This document shows, piece after piece, positions 1-5,690 of a stretch of DNA of 5,690 nt (its first letter is position 1; each line of letters begins with the position of its first letter). This DNA comes from Anaerolineales bacterium (GTDB lineage Bacteria; Chloroflexota; Anaerolineae; Anaerolineales; Villigracilaceae). Made by a program: the position numbers and the translations under genes. Below the pieces are notes generated by a model, which ran no database searches, was not told the DNA's origin, and saw only the letters and a program-made list of their open reading frames with translations. The stretch is from the NCBI GenBank assembly GCA_016789205.1, contig JAEURF010000116.1, forward strand, positions 1-5,690. The letters are read 5' to 3'.

Positions 1-7
1 CCCAAGT

Positions 8-202
8 GTGTTTGTCAAAGCAAAAGTTATGGGTGAAAATAAAACATTCGAAATTCCTTTAAATGTCATTGACTTATTCAAATGCCCAGATTGCGGAAAT
101 GAGAAATTACAAGATAAAAAAGAATATCTTTTATGTTCATCTTGTAATGCCAAATGGCAAGTCAATGACGGGATTTATGATTTTAGAGAGAAAATAAAAT
201 AG
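8..202 (+). CDS. Trm112-like zinc-ribbon protein, possibly the C-terminal end of a longer gene
   Basis: A 64-residue reading in which two CxxC pairs (C26/C29 as CPDC, C43/C46 as CSSC) are followed by WQVNDGIYDF. This matches the Trm112/YcaR-type zinc ribbon, whose usual pattern is CPxC, LxCxxC, then Y-PVxDGIPxF. Such ribbons occur as stand-alone proteins of about 60 residues that assist methyltransferases, or as a domain attached to methyltransferases. About 25 residues precede the first cysteine, more than in a typical stand-alone Trm112. The frame is open to the left edge, and neither the GTG at 8 nor the ATG at 29 has a visible Shine-Dalgarno site, so the true start may lie outside the window. 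The first 200 bases are only about 30% G+C, clearly lower than the neighbouring genes. The zinc-ribbon call is fairly secure; the start and biological partner are unknown. Confidence 0.62.
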   Translation: MFVKAKVMGENKTFEIPLNVIDLFKCPDCGNEKLQDKKEYLLCSSCNAKWQVNDGIYDFREKIK

Positions 203-230
203 AGGTGAGAAATTCTCACCTCTATTTTAT
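194..230. terminator. Bidirectional intrinsic terminator between convergent genes
   Basis: The arms AGAGGTGAGA (201-210) and TCTCACCTCT (214-223) pair perfectly around the loop AAT. The flanking ATAAAAT (194-200) and ATTTTAT (224-230) extend the stem to 17 bp. The T-rich outer arm follows the GC-richer core on either strand, so the same hairpin can stop transcription from both sides. It contains the stop codon of the left gene (TAG, 200-202) and that of the minus-strand kinase (TAA, 227-229). The structure is read directly from the bases; termination activity is inferred. Confidence 0.85.
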
Positions 231-3200
231 CCCTTCGCCAACGGCAAGCGGATAAAAAATGTACTGCCCGGGCATTTCTCTTCATCGCGTTTTTCACTTT
301 CCACCCAAATGGTGCCTTGTAGGGCTTTGACAATTCCAGAAGCAATCGCTAAGCCTAAGCCTGCTCCACCACCTTTGAAATTGGTGCGGCTGGATGAATG
401 TAATTGCACTTCACCCAATTGATATAACTTTTCAAAAATAATTTTATGGTGTTCAGGGTCAATGCCAATGCCGGTATCTTTGACACTTAACTCAACCATA
501 CTGCCGCGTTTGGCATCTTCAACAACTTTAGCGGCGATATGAATCGAACCGCCGTCTGGAGTAAACTTAATGGCATTAACAATAATATGGTCAAGCGCTT
601 TTTTGAGCAATTCAGGGTCAGCTGAAAGCGGAGGAATCTGCTTGATGGCTTCATCCAATGTCAAGGTCAGGTTACGAAGCGCAACGTCATCTACATAATC
701 TTTGAGGATGAGTCTTAATATCAAACCTAAGTTGACCGATTCAATATGCGGGGCAATTACTTGATTTTCAAGCCGGGCTACATCCAACATACTATCTACC
801 ACTTGATGTAAACGATTCGTGCCGCGTGATACGCCGTCAATGGCTTGTGAAAGAATAGGATTATTCTGAATAGCAGAATCTGCTTTCAACATGCCAATAT
901 AACCTTTGATAACAGTCAGCGGTGTGCGTAATTCATGTGCGGCAACTTGAATAAATGCAGATTTATTTTTATCGTGCTTCTCAAGAGATTGATACGCATT
1001 ATTTAATTCTTCAACACGTTTGGCAACCATACGTTCCATAACTTGATTCATACTGGTCACTTCGTTATACAAACGTGAATTTTCTAAAGCAACAGTGGCT
1101 TGCATTGCAAAGGTGCTTGCTAGCAAACGGTCATCTTCAGTGAATGAATTTTTTGCACGGCTCAAGACCAACATACCAATCACATTATCTTTTGAATATA
1201 AAGGTACACCCAACCATGATTGGTCTTGCGGAAGCCAACTCGGTTGCGACCAACCTTCTATAGTGTTCACGTCACCAACCAACAAAGGCTCGCCTTTGCG
1301 CGCAACCGTTTTATAAAAATCTGCGCCTTTGATTTGTAAATTAAATTCATTTAAATTTGTATGTTCAGGCAACCCACGATGCGCGTGCGCAATCGGTGTG
1401 CCGTTTACATCTTCAATAAATAAAACACCACGTTCATACGGCAAAACTTGATTTAATTGCTCTAGGATTTGTTCGGGCAATTTTTCGACTGTATTCAAAG
1501 AGGATAATTGACGTGAAGAACGTGAAAGCGCTTCAGCTCCGCGACGCCGTTCCTGCTCGGCTGCGAACAATCTTTCTACTTCCTTTTGAGCTTGTTCGCG
1601 CTGTTCGACAAGCATCGTCCGCAACAATGCACTGGATAATAAATTTTTCAAGCGGACGTAAATATCCCAATCTTGCGGACCCATTTCTACCCACATGAAT
1701 CCGAAGCGGTTGCTTGCTAAAGACAAAGGCATGACGACTACTTGATATCTGTGGTCTTCGGGAGTCTTTCCATGCGGCACCAAGCGTCCCGTAGCGAGAA
1801 GCGGTTTGTCTTTCGGAATCTCAAAACGATTTTCATCATATTGCAATAACAATTGATAATTTTGCGGCGGTGGCGTAGAAACAGAGCCCGGCGAAATCAC
1901 ATCGTCGTATAGCATCACATACCAACGCTCTAAACCAAGTGTAGGGAAATGTTTTGAAATGGCAAGCCCAATGCCTTCAAAGGTCATCGCGGATGCCATT
2001 GAAAAACTAAAATTATTGAGGCTCTCTTCTTGCTTTTCAAACTGTAAACGGCGATAGGCTTGCGCGCGTTGAGATAACTCACCGACTAACATACGTGCTT
2101 GTTGAAATAAATTTTCGGCACGTAACATGGTGGTATTGCTATTGATGCCGCCGAGTGCATATTTTCTAAATGTAGAAATGACATTTTGCCAAGTGTTGAA
2201 GTCGTAATCATTTTGTTGTAAAACTTCTACAATAGATTGAACAGATTTAAGAAATACGTCATTGCGGTTTGGTTCGCGCAAACTAGCTAGGAATACATCC
2301 CAGGCATTGCCGAAGGCTTCAACATATTGTGATTTAGCAAGATCACTTTCAGAGATACCCGCCGCGCCAAGCAATGCGCGGATTGCCGCATCGCGTTTAT
2401 TTTCTAATCTGCCAGTATGAGCTACTTCTTTCGGAAGCACAATGGCTTTATGGACGCTATCTGGTAGACAACCACATGACCAACGGACAACCAAATTGGC
2501 AGGCAAAATGCTCACATCGCTTACGGTTTCGCCATTGATTTTCTTTAATAAAGATTCAAAAGATTTTTTACCAATATCATAAAATGATTGATGAACTGTG
2601 GTTAACGGCACACCCATAGATTGCGACTCGCCAACATTATCAAAACCTGTCACTGCAATTGAGTCGGGAACAGAAATGCCACGTTGTTCTAATGCTTCCA
2701 AGACGCCAAACGCCATGCGGTCATTTGATGAGGCAATCGCTTGCACACGAATGCCGCGTTCGTCTAACAACGTTCGTAGAGCGGCACGCCCGCTTTCCGG
2801 TGAAAAATCCCCTTCAATAACTAAGTTTTCATCAAACCGAATGTCATTGGCTTTTAATTCCGCTTTATACGCCTCAAAGCGTTGCTCAGCCTCTATTTGC
2901 CCTTTCGGTCCGCGCAAGAAAGCAATCCGCTTATATCCATGTTCTTGAATCAAATGTTTGATAACAGCGCGCATCCCGCCTTCGTTATCTGTAATTGTTG
3001 TCGGCACATCTTTAATTGGAATTGCAAAAGATGCTAAAGGTGTCGGTGCAAAAATTTTACAAAAGTTTTTTACTTCATCTAATGAAACCCCATGCGACAT
3101 ATCCGCCGCAAGCAAAATGCCATCAAATTGACCGGGTTTAATTAGGTCATATAAACCGTAAGAAAGTTTACCTGATGGTGATGGGATTGGGGTTGGCTTC

Positions 3201-3349
3201 CCGCCTGAAAAAGAAACTACGTTCACATCGTGTGTTTTGGCAGAATCTAACACACCTGCCATAAACTCGGCGCCCCACACACGCGAAATCTGTGCGCCTA
3301 ATACAGCAATCGTCTTACGGCTCCCGCTAGAATGATTTGATGCACCCAT
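227..3349 (-). CDS. Cytoplasmic sensor histidine kinase with an N-terminal LacI-type ligand-binding domain and GAF-like domains
   Basis: A 1040-residue multidomain kinase. Residues 13-294 form a LacI/PurR-type periplasmic-binding fold (Peripla_BP_3 type), best seen at 208-253 with SNDRMAFGVLEAL, GISVPDSIAVTGFDN and PLTTVHQ, and closing with WSCGC (290-294). The helix-turn-helix that precedes this fold in LacI regulators is absent: only about 12 residues lie upstream. A helical linker (about 310-440) follows, then a degenerate GAF-like region (445-582), a charged coiled coil (582-615), a clearer GAF domain (617-760) and a second coiled coil (765-800). The HisKA domain has its phospho-acceptor at H805 (AAHELRTPL). 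The ATPase domain shows the N box (N925), G1 (DTGIGI, D958) and G2 (GGGAGLGL, 993-1000), so it should be active. No signal peptide or membrane segment is seen, so it probably senses an intracellular sugar-like or nucleoside-like ligand and phosphorylates an unseen response regulator. The ATG lacks a Shine-Dalgarno site but has a TATAAT box just upstream. Domain calls are strong; ligand and target are unknown. Confidence 0.93.
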   Translation of the reverse strand: MGASNHSSGSRKTIAVLGAQISRVWGAEFMAGVLDSAKTHDVNVVSFSGGKPTPIPSPSGKLSYGLYDLIKPGQFDGILLAADMSHGVSLDEVKNFCKIFAPTPLASFAIPIKDVPTTITDNEGGMRAVIKHLIQEHGYKRIAFLRGPKGQIEAEQRFEAYKAELKANDIRFDENLVIEGDFSPESGRAALRTLLDERGIRVQAIASSNDRMAFGVLEALEQRGISVPDSIAVTGFDNVGESQSMGVPLTTVHQSFYDIGKKSFESLLKKINGETVSDVSILPANLVVRWSCGCLPDSVHKAIVLPKEVAHTGRLENKRDAAIRALLGAAGISESDLAKSQYVEAFGNAWDVFLASLREPNRNDVFLKSVQSIVEVLQQNDYDFNTWQNVISTFRKYALGGINSNTTMLRAENLFQQARMLVGELSQRAQAYRRLQFEKQEESLNNFSFSMASAMTFEGIGLAISKHFPTLGLERWYVMLYDDVISPGSVSTPPPQNYQLLLQYDENRFEIPKDKPLLATGRLVPHGKTPEDHRYQVVVMPLSLASNRFGFMWVEMGPQDWDIYVRLKNLLSSALLRTMLVEQREQAQKEVERLFAAEQERRRGAEALSRSSRQLSSLNTVEKLPEQILEQLNQVLPYERGVLFIEDVNGTPIAHAHRGLPEHTNLNEFNLQIKGADFYKTVARKGEPLLVGDVNTIEGWSQPSWLPQDQSWLGVPLYSKDNVIGMLVLSRAKNSFTEDDRLLASTFAMQATVALENSRLYNEVTSMNQVMERMVAKRVEELNNAYQSLEKHDKNKSAFIQVAAHELRTPLTVIKGYIGMLKADSAIQNNPILSQAIDGVSRGTNRLHQVVDSMLDVARLENQVIAPHIESVNLGLILRLILKDYVDDVALRNLTLTLDEAIKQIPPLSADPELLKKALDHIIVNAIKFTPDGGSIHIAAKVVEDAKRGSMVELSVKDTGIGIDPEHHKIIFEKLYQLGEVQLHSSSRTNFKGGGAGLGLAIASGIVKALQGTIWVESEKRDEEKCPGSTFFIRLPLAKG

Positions 3350-3363
3350 AATGATAAGCCGAA

Positions 3364-3369
3364 ATTATA
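3364..3369 (-). promoter_or_regulatory. Putative -10 box of the kinase gene
   Basis: The minus strand reads exactly TATAAT here, ending 14 bases before the kinase ATG. A start about 7 bases downstream would leave a leader of only about 7-8 bases, which fits the lack of a Shine-Dalgarno site. No good -35 hexamer is found at 16-18 bp spacing; the upstream DNA is a pyrimidine-rich run (CTTTTCTTTTCACTTCC). The box is seen directly, and promoter function is inferred. Confidence 0.45.
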
Positions 3370-3428
3370 AGTCAGGAAGTGAAAAGAAAAGATTGCAAAT
3401 TTGATAACAAATCCCCAAAACCGTCTTT

Positions 3429-3489
3429 ACCACAAAGGACACAAAGGGTCACAAAGGAAGTTTCTTAAAACTTTGTGACCCTTCGTGGT
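3429..3489. repeat. Intergenic CACAAAGG tandem and inverted repeat, possible 3' hairpin of the protease gene
   Basis: Three near-identical 10-bp units lie in tandem: ACCACAAAGG (3429-3438), ACACAAAGGG (3439-3448) and TCACAAAGGA (3449-3458). The right side carries the inverted copy CTTTGTGACCCTTCGTGGT (3471-3489). GGGTCACAAAG (3446-3456) pairs perfectly with CTTTGTGACCC (3471-3481). Alternatively, the outer unit 3429-3438 pairs with 3480-3489 at 9 of 10 positions, and the middle unit is looped out. The element lies 12 bases after the protease stop codon and could fold in its mRNA as an end-stabilising or terminating hairpin. It lacks a clean T tract on the minus strand, so it is not a classical intrinsic terminator. 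From memory, similar CACAAAGGACACAAAGG elements are dispersed in Chloroflexota and some other genomes; copy number cannot be judged here. Confidence 0.75.
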
Positions 3490-3501
3490 TTAGAATTTCT
3501 T

Positions 3502-5493
3502 TTACTTTATTTCAATTTGATATGAAGCCTCTTCGCGGGTAAAACGCGTTGTGCCAGAAACCACCAAATAGGCTTTATCACCAGATTTCAAAGAAAGCGG
3601 AATTTCAGCGGTTTGGTCTGGGTTGAGTTCAATCATCGTCACGCTTGAATCATTGGTCAAGATGAGTGCCAAGCCAAACGTCTGCGGAAGAACGTTTTGG
3701 ATGCGGACGAATCCTTCGGCAGTCCAGCCGCCATCATCCGCCTCAAAGTCGGACGCATAACCTGCCGCTTCAATTTTGACATCATCTAAAAGGAAGCCTT
3801 CTCCATTAACCGCCGCATCGGTGATGTATTCAAAACGGACGAATACTTTTTTACCAGCATAAGTTGAAAGGTCAATTGTTTCTTCTTTCCAATCGGTTGT
3901 ACCTGTATAACCCCAGCCATAAGAATTACCGCTTGGGTCTGTGCCGGTGCCGGAAGGTGTGGTGAGAATATCCCACGTTTCGCCGTTTTCTGAAACTTCG
4001 ACATAGACATAATCCCAATCGGTTTCGATATCGTACCAAGTGCGGAAGGAAAGTTCAATTGGGGCGCTGAGGTTTGTAAAATCAAATTCGCGCGTTAAGG
4101 TCATGTTGGATGAATCGCCTTTGTTCGACCAGAAGGCGTACTCTCCGCTATAAGGGTCAGCTGGCAAGAGTCCCGTTATGGTTGAGCCGCTGAAGGTCAA
4201 TGTAAAATCGCCGGAACATTCAATCGCAATATAATCCACGCCATATTGATGCACTGTGCGAGAGATTGGATTTTGTGGGCAACTATAAATAGTTTCGGTT
4301 TCAGTAGCCTGATTTGCATTCGGGTAATTGCTGTAATCGTAACGACCATCTGCAACGGATGGGTCTAACAAAAAGTTGGTGACTGCCCAATCCATAAAGA
4401 AATCGTCAGCAGAAATGGGTTGACTGGTGAGTGGGTCGGTTGCATCAATTTCACGCAGAACGTCTTCAACACTTTCTAGTCCATTGGCAGGGTCTTTGAC
4501 TAATAATTGTGTTGCTTCTTCGCCAAAGCGATTTAGAAAATAATTCATAAACAAAAAGCCTGCGCCATAATGTGGACCGGTATTGCCATCGTTGGGCCAA
4601 TCATTTAATTGTAAATCGGGGTCATTGATATATAACCAGTCGAAGCCGCCGGGGTCATAGCCATTTAAGAATGCGGCGAGTTCAGATGAACCTTCGTTGA
4701 GCCATGAAGTTTCATTAAGGTCTAAGTTCCAATGAATCATGTGTTGAAATTCATGCGCCAAGACACCATAAGAACTTTCATCAATTGGTGTGTTATCCGC
4801 ATTGAATAAAAACATTTCATGCCCATTGGAATATTCTTGAATTAATGGATGGGTTGAATCAGAAGAAGAAAAATAACCTGCAACGGAAGAGCCCAGCCCT
4901 CTGGAATATAAAATATAAATATGTTCATCACCGTCAATGCCAGGACTCCATTCACTGCCAAAAAATTCTCGTGTGGTTGGGTAAATTTTATTTTCAAATT
5001 CTTCACCCAAAGCGGCAACTTCGTTTTCATTAACTTTTACACCATCTTGCACCCAAAAATATACATGCGGAGTGACATAACGCAGTGTGGCTTGAACTTG
5101 AACATTTTCTAGTGTATCTAAATTGGACACCCAGAAATTATCTTTATCACCCACAACGCGCGTTACAGCAGATGCCGCCGTCACTTCTGGAACATCACAC
5201 AAATTATTTAAGCGGCAAGCCAATTCGCGCGGGTCATTGATGGGGACAATGGTATTTTGCAACGCAATAATCGTTTCATTTGAAACCGAATCTACTGGCG
5301 GACGTGTGATTTCGGGTTGAACATTTGATTCCTCTGTGAATATAGGCAAGTCTGTAATTTCAGATGGAACGATTGTATAAAAATAATAGCCTGCCGCGCC
5401 GAGTGCAATCACACAAACACAGCATAACAAAGCCAATATACCGATAATAATTCCAGTGGTTGTTGAGCCTGAACGATTTGAAGAGTTATCCAT
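3502..5493 (-). CDS. Membrane-anchored zinc metalloprotease with an M30-like catalytic core and immune-inhibitor-A-like C-terminal domains
   Basis: A 663-residue predicted extracellular protease. Residues 14-40 are one hydrophobic segment after a short polar N-terminus with a single Arg, which fits a signal anchor with the bulk outside the cell. A low-complexity acidic/Pro linker (about 43-75) follows. The catalytic region (about 135-390) carries the zinc motif HEFQH (H247, E248, H251) and then WLNEG, where E267 is the likely third zinc ligand, followed by HYGAGFLFMNYFLNRFG (308-324). This arrangement resembles peptidase family M30 (hyicolysin type). It differs from true M6 enzymes, which have HExxHxxGxxD. 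Residues about 447-576 look like the MAM/jellyroll domain of immune inhibitor A (SGEYAFWSNKGDSSNMTLTREFD, then GEGFLLDDVKIE). Residues about 583-663 form a final beta-rich domain. C93/C99 and C405/C426 may form disulfides. The ATG has an AAGGA site 9 bases upstream. The protease call is strong; the family assignment is moderate and the substrate unknown. Confidence 0.9.
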   Translation of the reverse strand: MDNSSNRSGSTTTGIIIGILALLCCVCVIALGAAGYYFYTIVPSEITDLPIFTEESNVQPEITRPPVDSVSNETIIALQNTIVPINDPRELACRLNNLCDVPEVTAASAVTRVVGDKDNFWVSNLDTLENVQVQATLRYVTPHVYFWVQDGVKVNENEVAALGEEFENKIYPTTREFFGSEWSPGIDGDEHIYILYSRGLGSSVAGYFSSSDSTHPLIQEYSNGHEMFLFNADNTPIDESSYGVLAHEFQHMIHWNLDLNETSWLNEGSSELAAFLNGYDPGGFDWLYINDPDLQLNDWPNDGNTGPHYGAGFLFMNYFLNRFGEEATQLLVKDPANGLESVEDVLREIDATDPLTSQPISADDFFMDWAVTNFLLDPSVADGRYDYSNYPNANQATETETIYSCPQNPISRTVHQYGVDYIAIECSGDFTLTFSGSTITGLLPADPYSGEYAFWSNKGDSSNMTLTREFDFTNLSAPIELSFRTWYDIETDWDYVYVEVSENGETWDILTTPSGTGTDPSGNSYGWGYTGTTDWKEETIDLSTYAGKKVFVRFEYITDAAVNGEGFLLDDVKIEAAGYASDFEADDGGWTAEGFVRIQNVLPQTFGLALILTNDSSVTMIELNPDQTAEIPLSLKSGDKAYLVVSGTTRFTREEASYQIEIK

Positions 5494-5502
5494 AAGTTAT
5501 TT

Positions 5503-5507
5503 TCCTT
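5503..5507 (-). promoter_or_regulatory. Shine-Dalgarno site of the metalloprotease
   Basis: The minus strand reads AAGGA within AAAAAGGAAAATAACTT, leaving 9 bases before the ATG. It supports this ATG as the start, as does the anchor segment beginning about 14 residues in. I see no convincing -10/-35 pair between this site and the presumed IS end; TATCAT on the minus strand (5525-5530) is a weak candidate without a -35 partner. Confidence 0.65.
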
Positions 5508-5611
5508 TTTAGAAAAGATTGCCTGATGATACCTTGTATGAGTAAATTGTGGATTAGGAAATTAGTCCGCTTCTAACTTAAGGGAAGCTTGATTCTGCTT
5601 CGTAAACAAAA

Positions 5612-5622
5612 ACCTCCGAGGT
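5612..5622. repeat. Short palindrome ACCTC-C-GAGGT next to the presumed IS end
   Basis: ACCTC (5612-5616) and GAGGT (5618-5622) are perfect inverted arms around one base, following an A-rich run. It stops two bases before the presumed IS terminus. I recall AAACCTCCGAGGTCT-like elements as dispersed hairpin repeats in Anaerolineae genomes, so this may be one half of such a repeat. That is from memory and cannot be confirmed with one copy. Confidence 0.4.
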
Positions 5623-5655
5623 CTGAACTGCCCCCAAAAAACAAGACAGGAAAGA

Positions 5656-5690
5656 AAGTACCTTGTGCGATAATATCAAAGGAGGTACTT
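5656..5690. repeat. 8-bp perfect inverted repeat enclosing a -10 box and overlapping a ribosome binding site
   Basis: AAGTACCT (5656-5663) and AGGTACTT (5683-5690) are perfect inverted arms separated by 19 bases containing GATAAT (5669-5674). The right arm covers the last bases of the AAAGGAGG site. In DNA it could be a protein-binding site. In a transcript entering from upstream, such as one reading into an IS, the hairpin could hide the ribosome binding site. The arms are seen directly; the role is inferred. Confidence 0.5.
5678..5685 (+). promoter_or_regulatory. Strong ribosome binding site for a + strand gene starting beyond the window
   Basis: AAAGGAGG is a near-perfect anti-16S match and is followed by TACTT up to the last base, so a start codon is expected at or just after position 5691. 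GATAAT (5669-5674) just upstream could be its -10 box. Given the IS-like terminus at 5624, the gene is most likely a transposase orfA, but no coding sequence is visible. Confidence 0.6.

Larger units (their letters stand above)
5624..5690 (+). mobile_element. Probable left end of an IS3-family (IS150-like) insertion sequence, cut by the window edge
   Basis: The stretch starts TGAACTGCCCCCAAAAAACA, resembling terminal inverted repeats of the IS150 subgroup of IS3 elements, which begin with TG and have a C-rich block followed by an A run. About 55 bases further in, a GATAAT box (5669-5674) and a strong ribosome binding site point rightward, where the first transposase frame (orfA) of such an element would begin. 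The transposase and the right end are outside the window, and the target-site duplication cannot be checked. An alternative is an ordinary promoter of a divergent host gene. Confidence 0.55.

Noticed and set aside
1095..1316. Open frame on the + strand, opposite the kinase gene (also 1513-1698 and 2598-2948)
   Set aside because: Antisense to well-conserved kinase or ligand-binding sequence; the translations show no domain, and no ribosome binding site supports them.
227..3349. Kinase gene read as a LacI-family transcriptional repressor
   Set aside because: The N-terminus has no helix-turn-helix before the binding fold, and the C-terminus carries complete kinase motifs.
3429..3458. Three 10-bp direct repeats as a possible CRISPR array
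   Set aside because: Units are far too short, directly adjacent and without spacers; no cas gene is nearby.
3786..4085. Open frame on the minus strand inside the protease gene
   Set aside because: Out of frame within the MAM-like domain coding region, with no recognisable protein features; a shadow of the real gene. The same holds for the short frames around 4842-5320.
3502..5493. Protease as a classical M6 immune inhibitor A
   Set aside because: The catalytic motif is HEFQHMIHW followed by WLNEG, not HExxHxxGxxD; only the C-terminal domains resemble M6.
5525..5530. TATCAT on the minus strand as the protease -10 box
   Set aside because: No acceptable -35 hexamer at 16-18 bp spacing; too weak to list as a feature.
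5584..5601. GAAGC/GCTTC hairpin upstream of the protease
   Set aside because: Only 5 bp of stem with an 8-base loop and no T tract; expected by chance.

Overview
The window looks like chromosomal DNA from an uncultured member of the Anaerolineae (phylum Chloroflexota). This rests on three impressions, not on a database match. The first is a cytoplasmic sensor kinase that joins a LacI-type sugar-binding fold to GAF-like domains and a histidine kinase. The second is a membrane-anchored metalloprotease whose C-terminal half has the 'immune inhibitor A' style common in that group. The third is an intergenic CACAAAGG repeat of a kind I associate with Chloroflexota genomes. Sampled stretches of the kinase gene are roughly 42-50% G+C.

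Layout, left to right. A small AT-rich gene on the + strand (to 202) encodes a Trm112-like zinc ribbon and may be the tail of a longer gene cut by the window edge. It converges on the large minus-strand kinase gene (227-3349). A 17-bp stem at 194-230 holds both stop codons and probably acts as a bidirectional terminator. Upstream of the kinase is a 152-base gap. It contains an exact TATAAT box close to the kinase start and, nearer the protease, a structured repeat at 3429-3489 made of three 10-bp tandem units facing a two-unit inverted copy. The minus-strand protease gene (3502-5493) follows, with its own Shine-Dalgarno site. The last ~70 bases look like the left end of an IS3-family insertion sequence. 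It begins TGAACTGCCCCC and ends in a strong AAAGGAGG ribosome binding site for a + strand gene that would start just outside the window.

The two large genes share a strand but are separated by the repeat and appear to be independent units. No response regulator, transporter or sugar-catabolism gene is present, so the kinase is an orphan as far as this window shows. It has no membrane segment and should read an intracellular ligand. The protease has one N-terminal anchor and should work outside the cell. Nothing in the sequence links them functionally. The most distinctive items are the kinase architecture, the tandem/inverted repeat and the probable IS junction.
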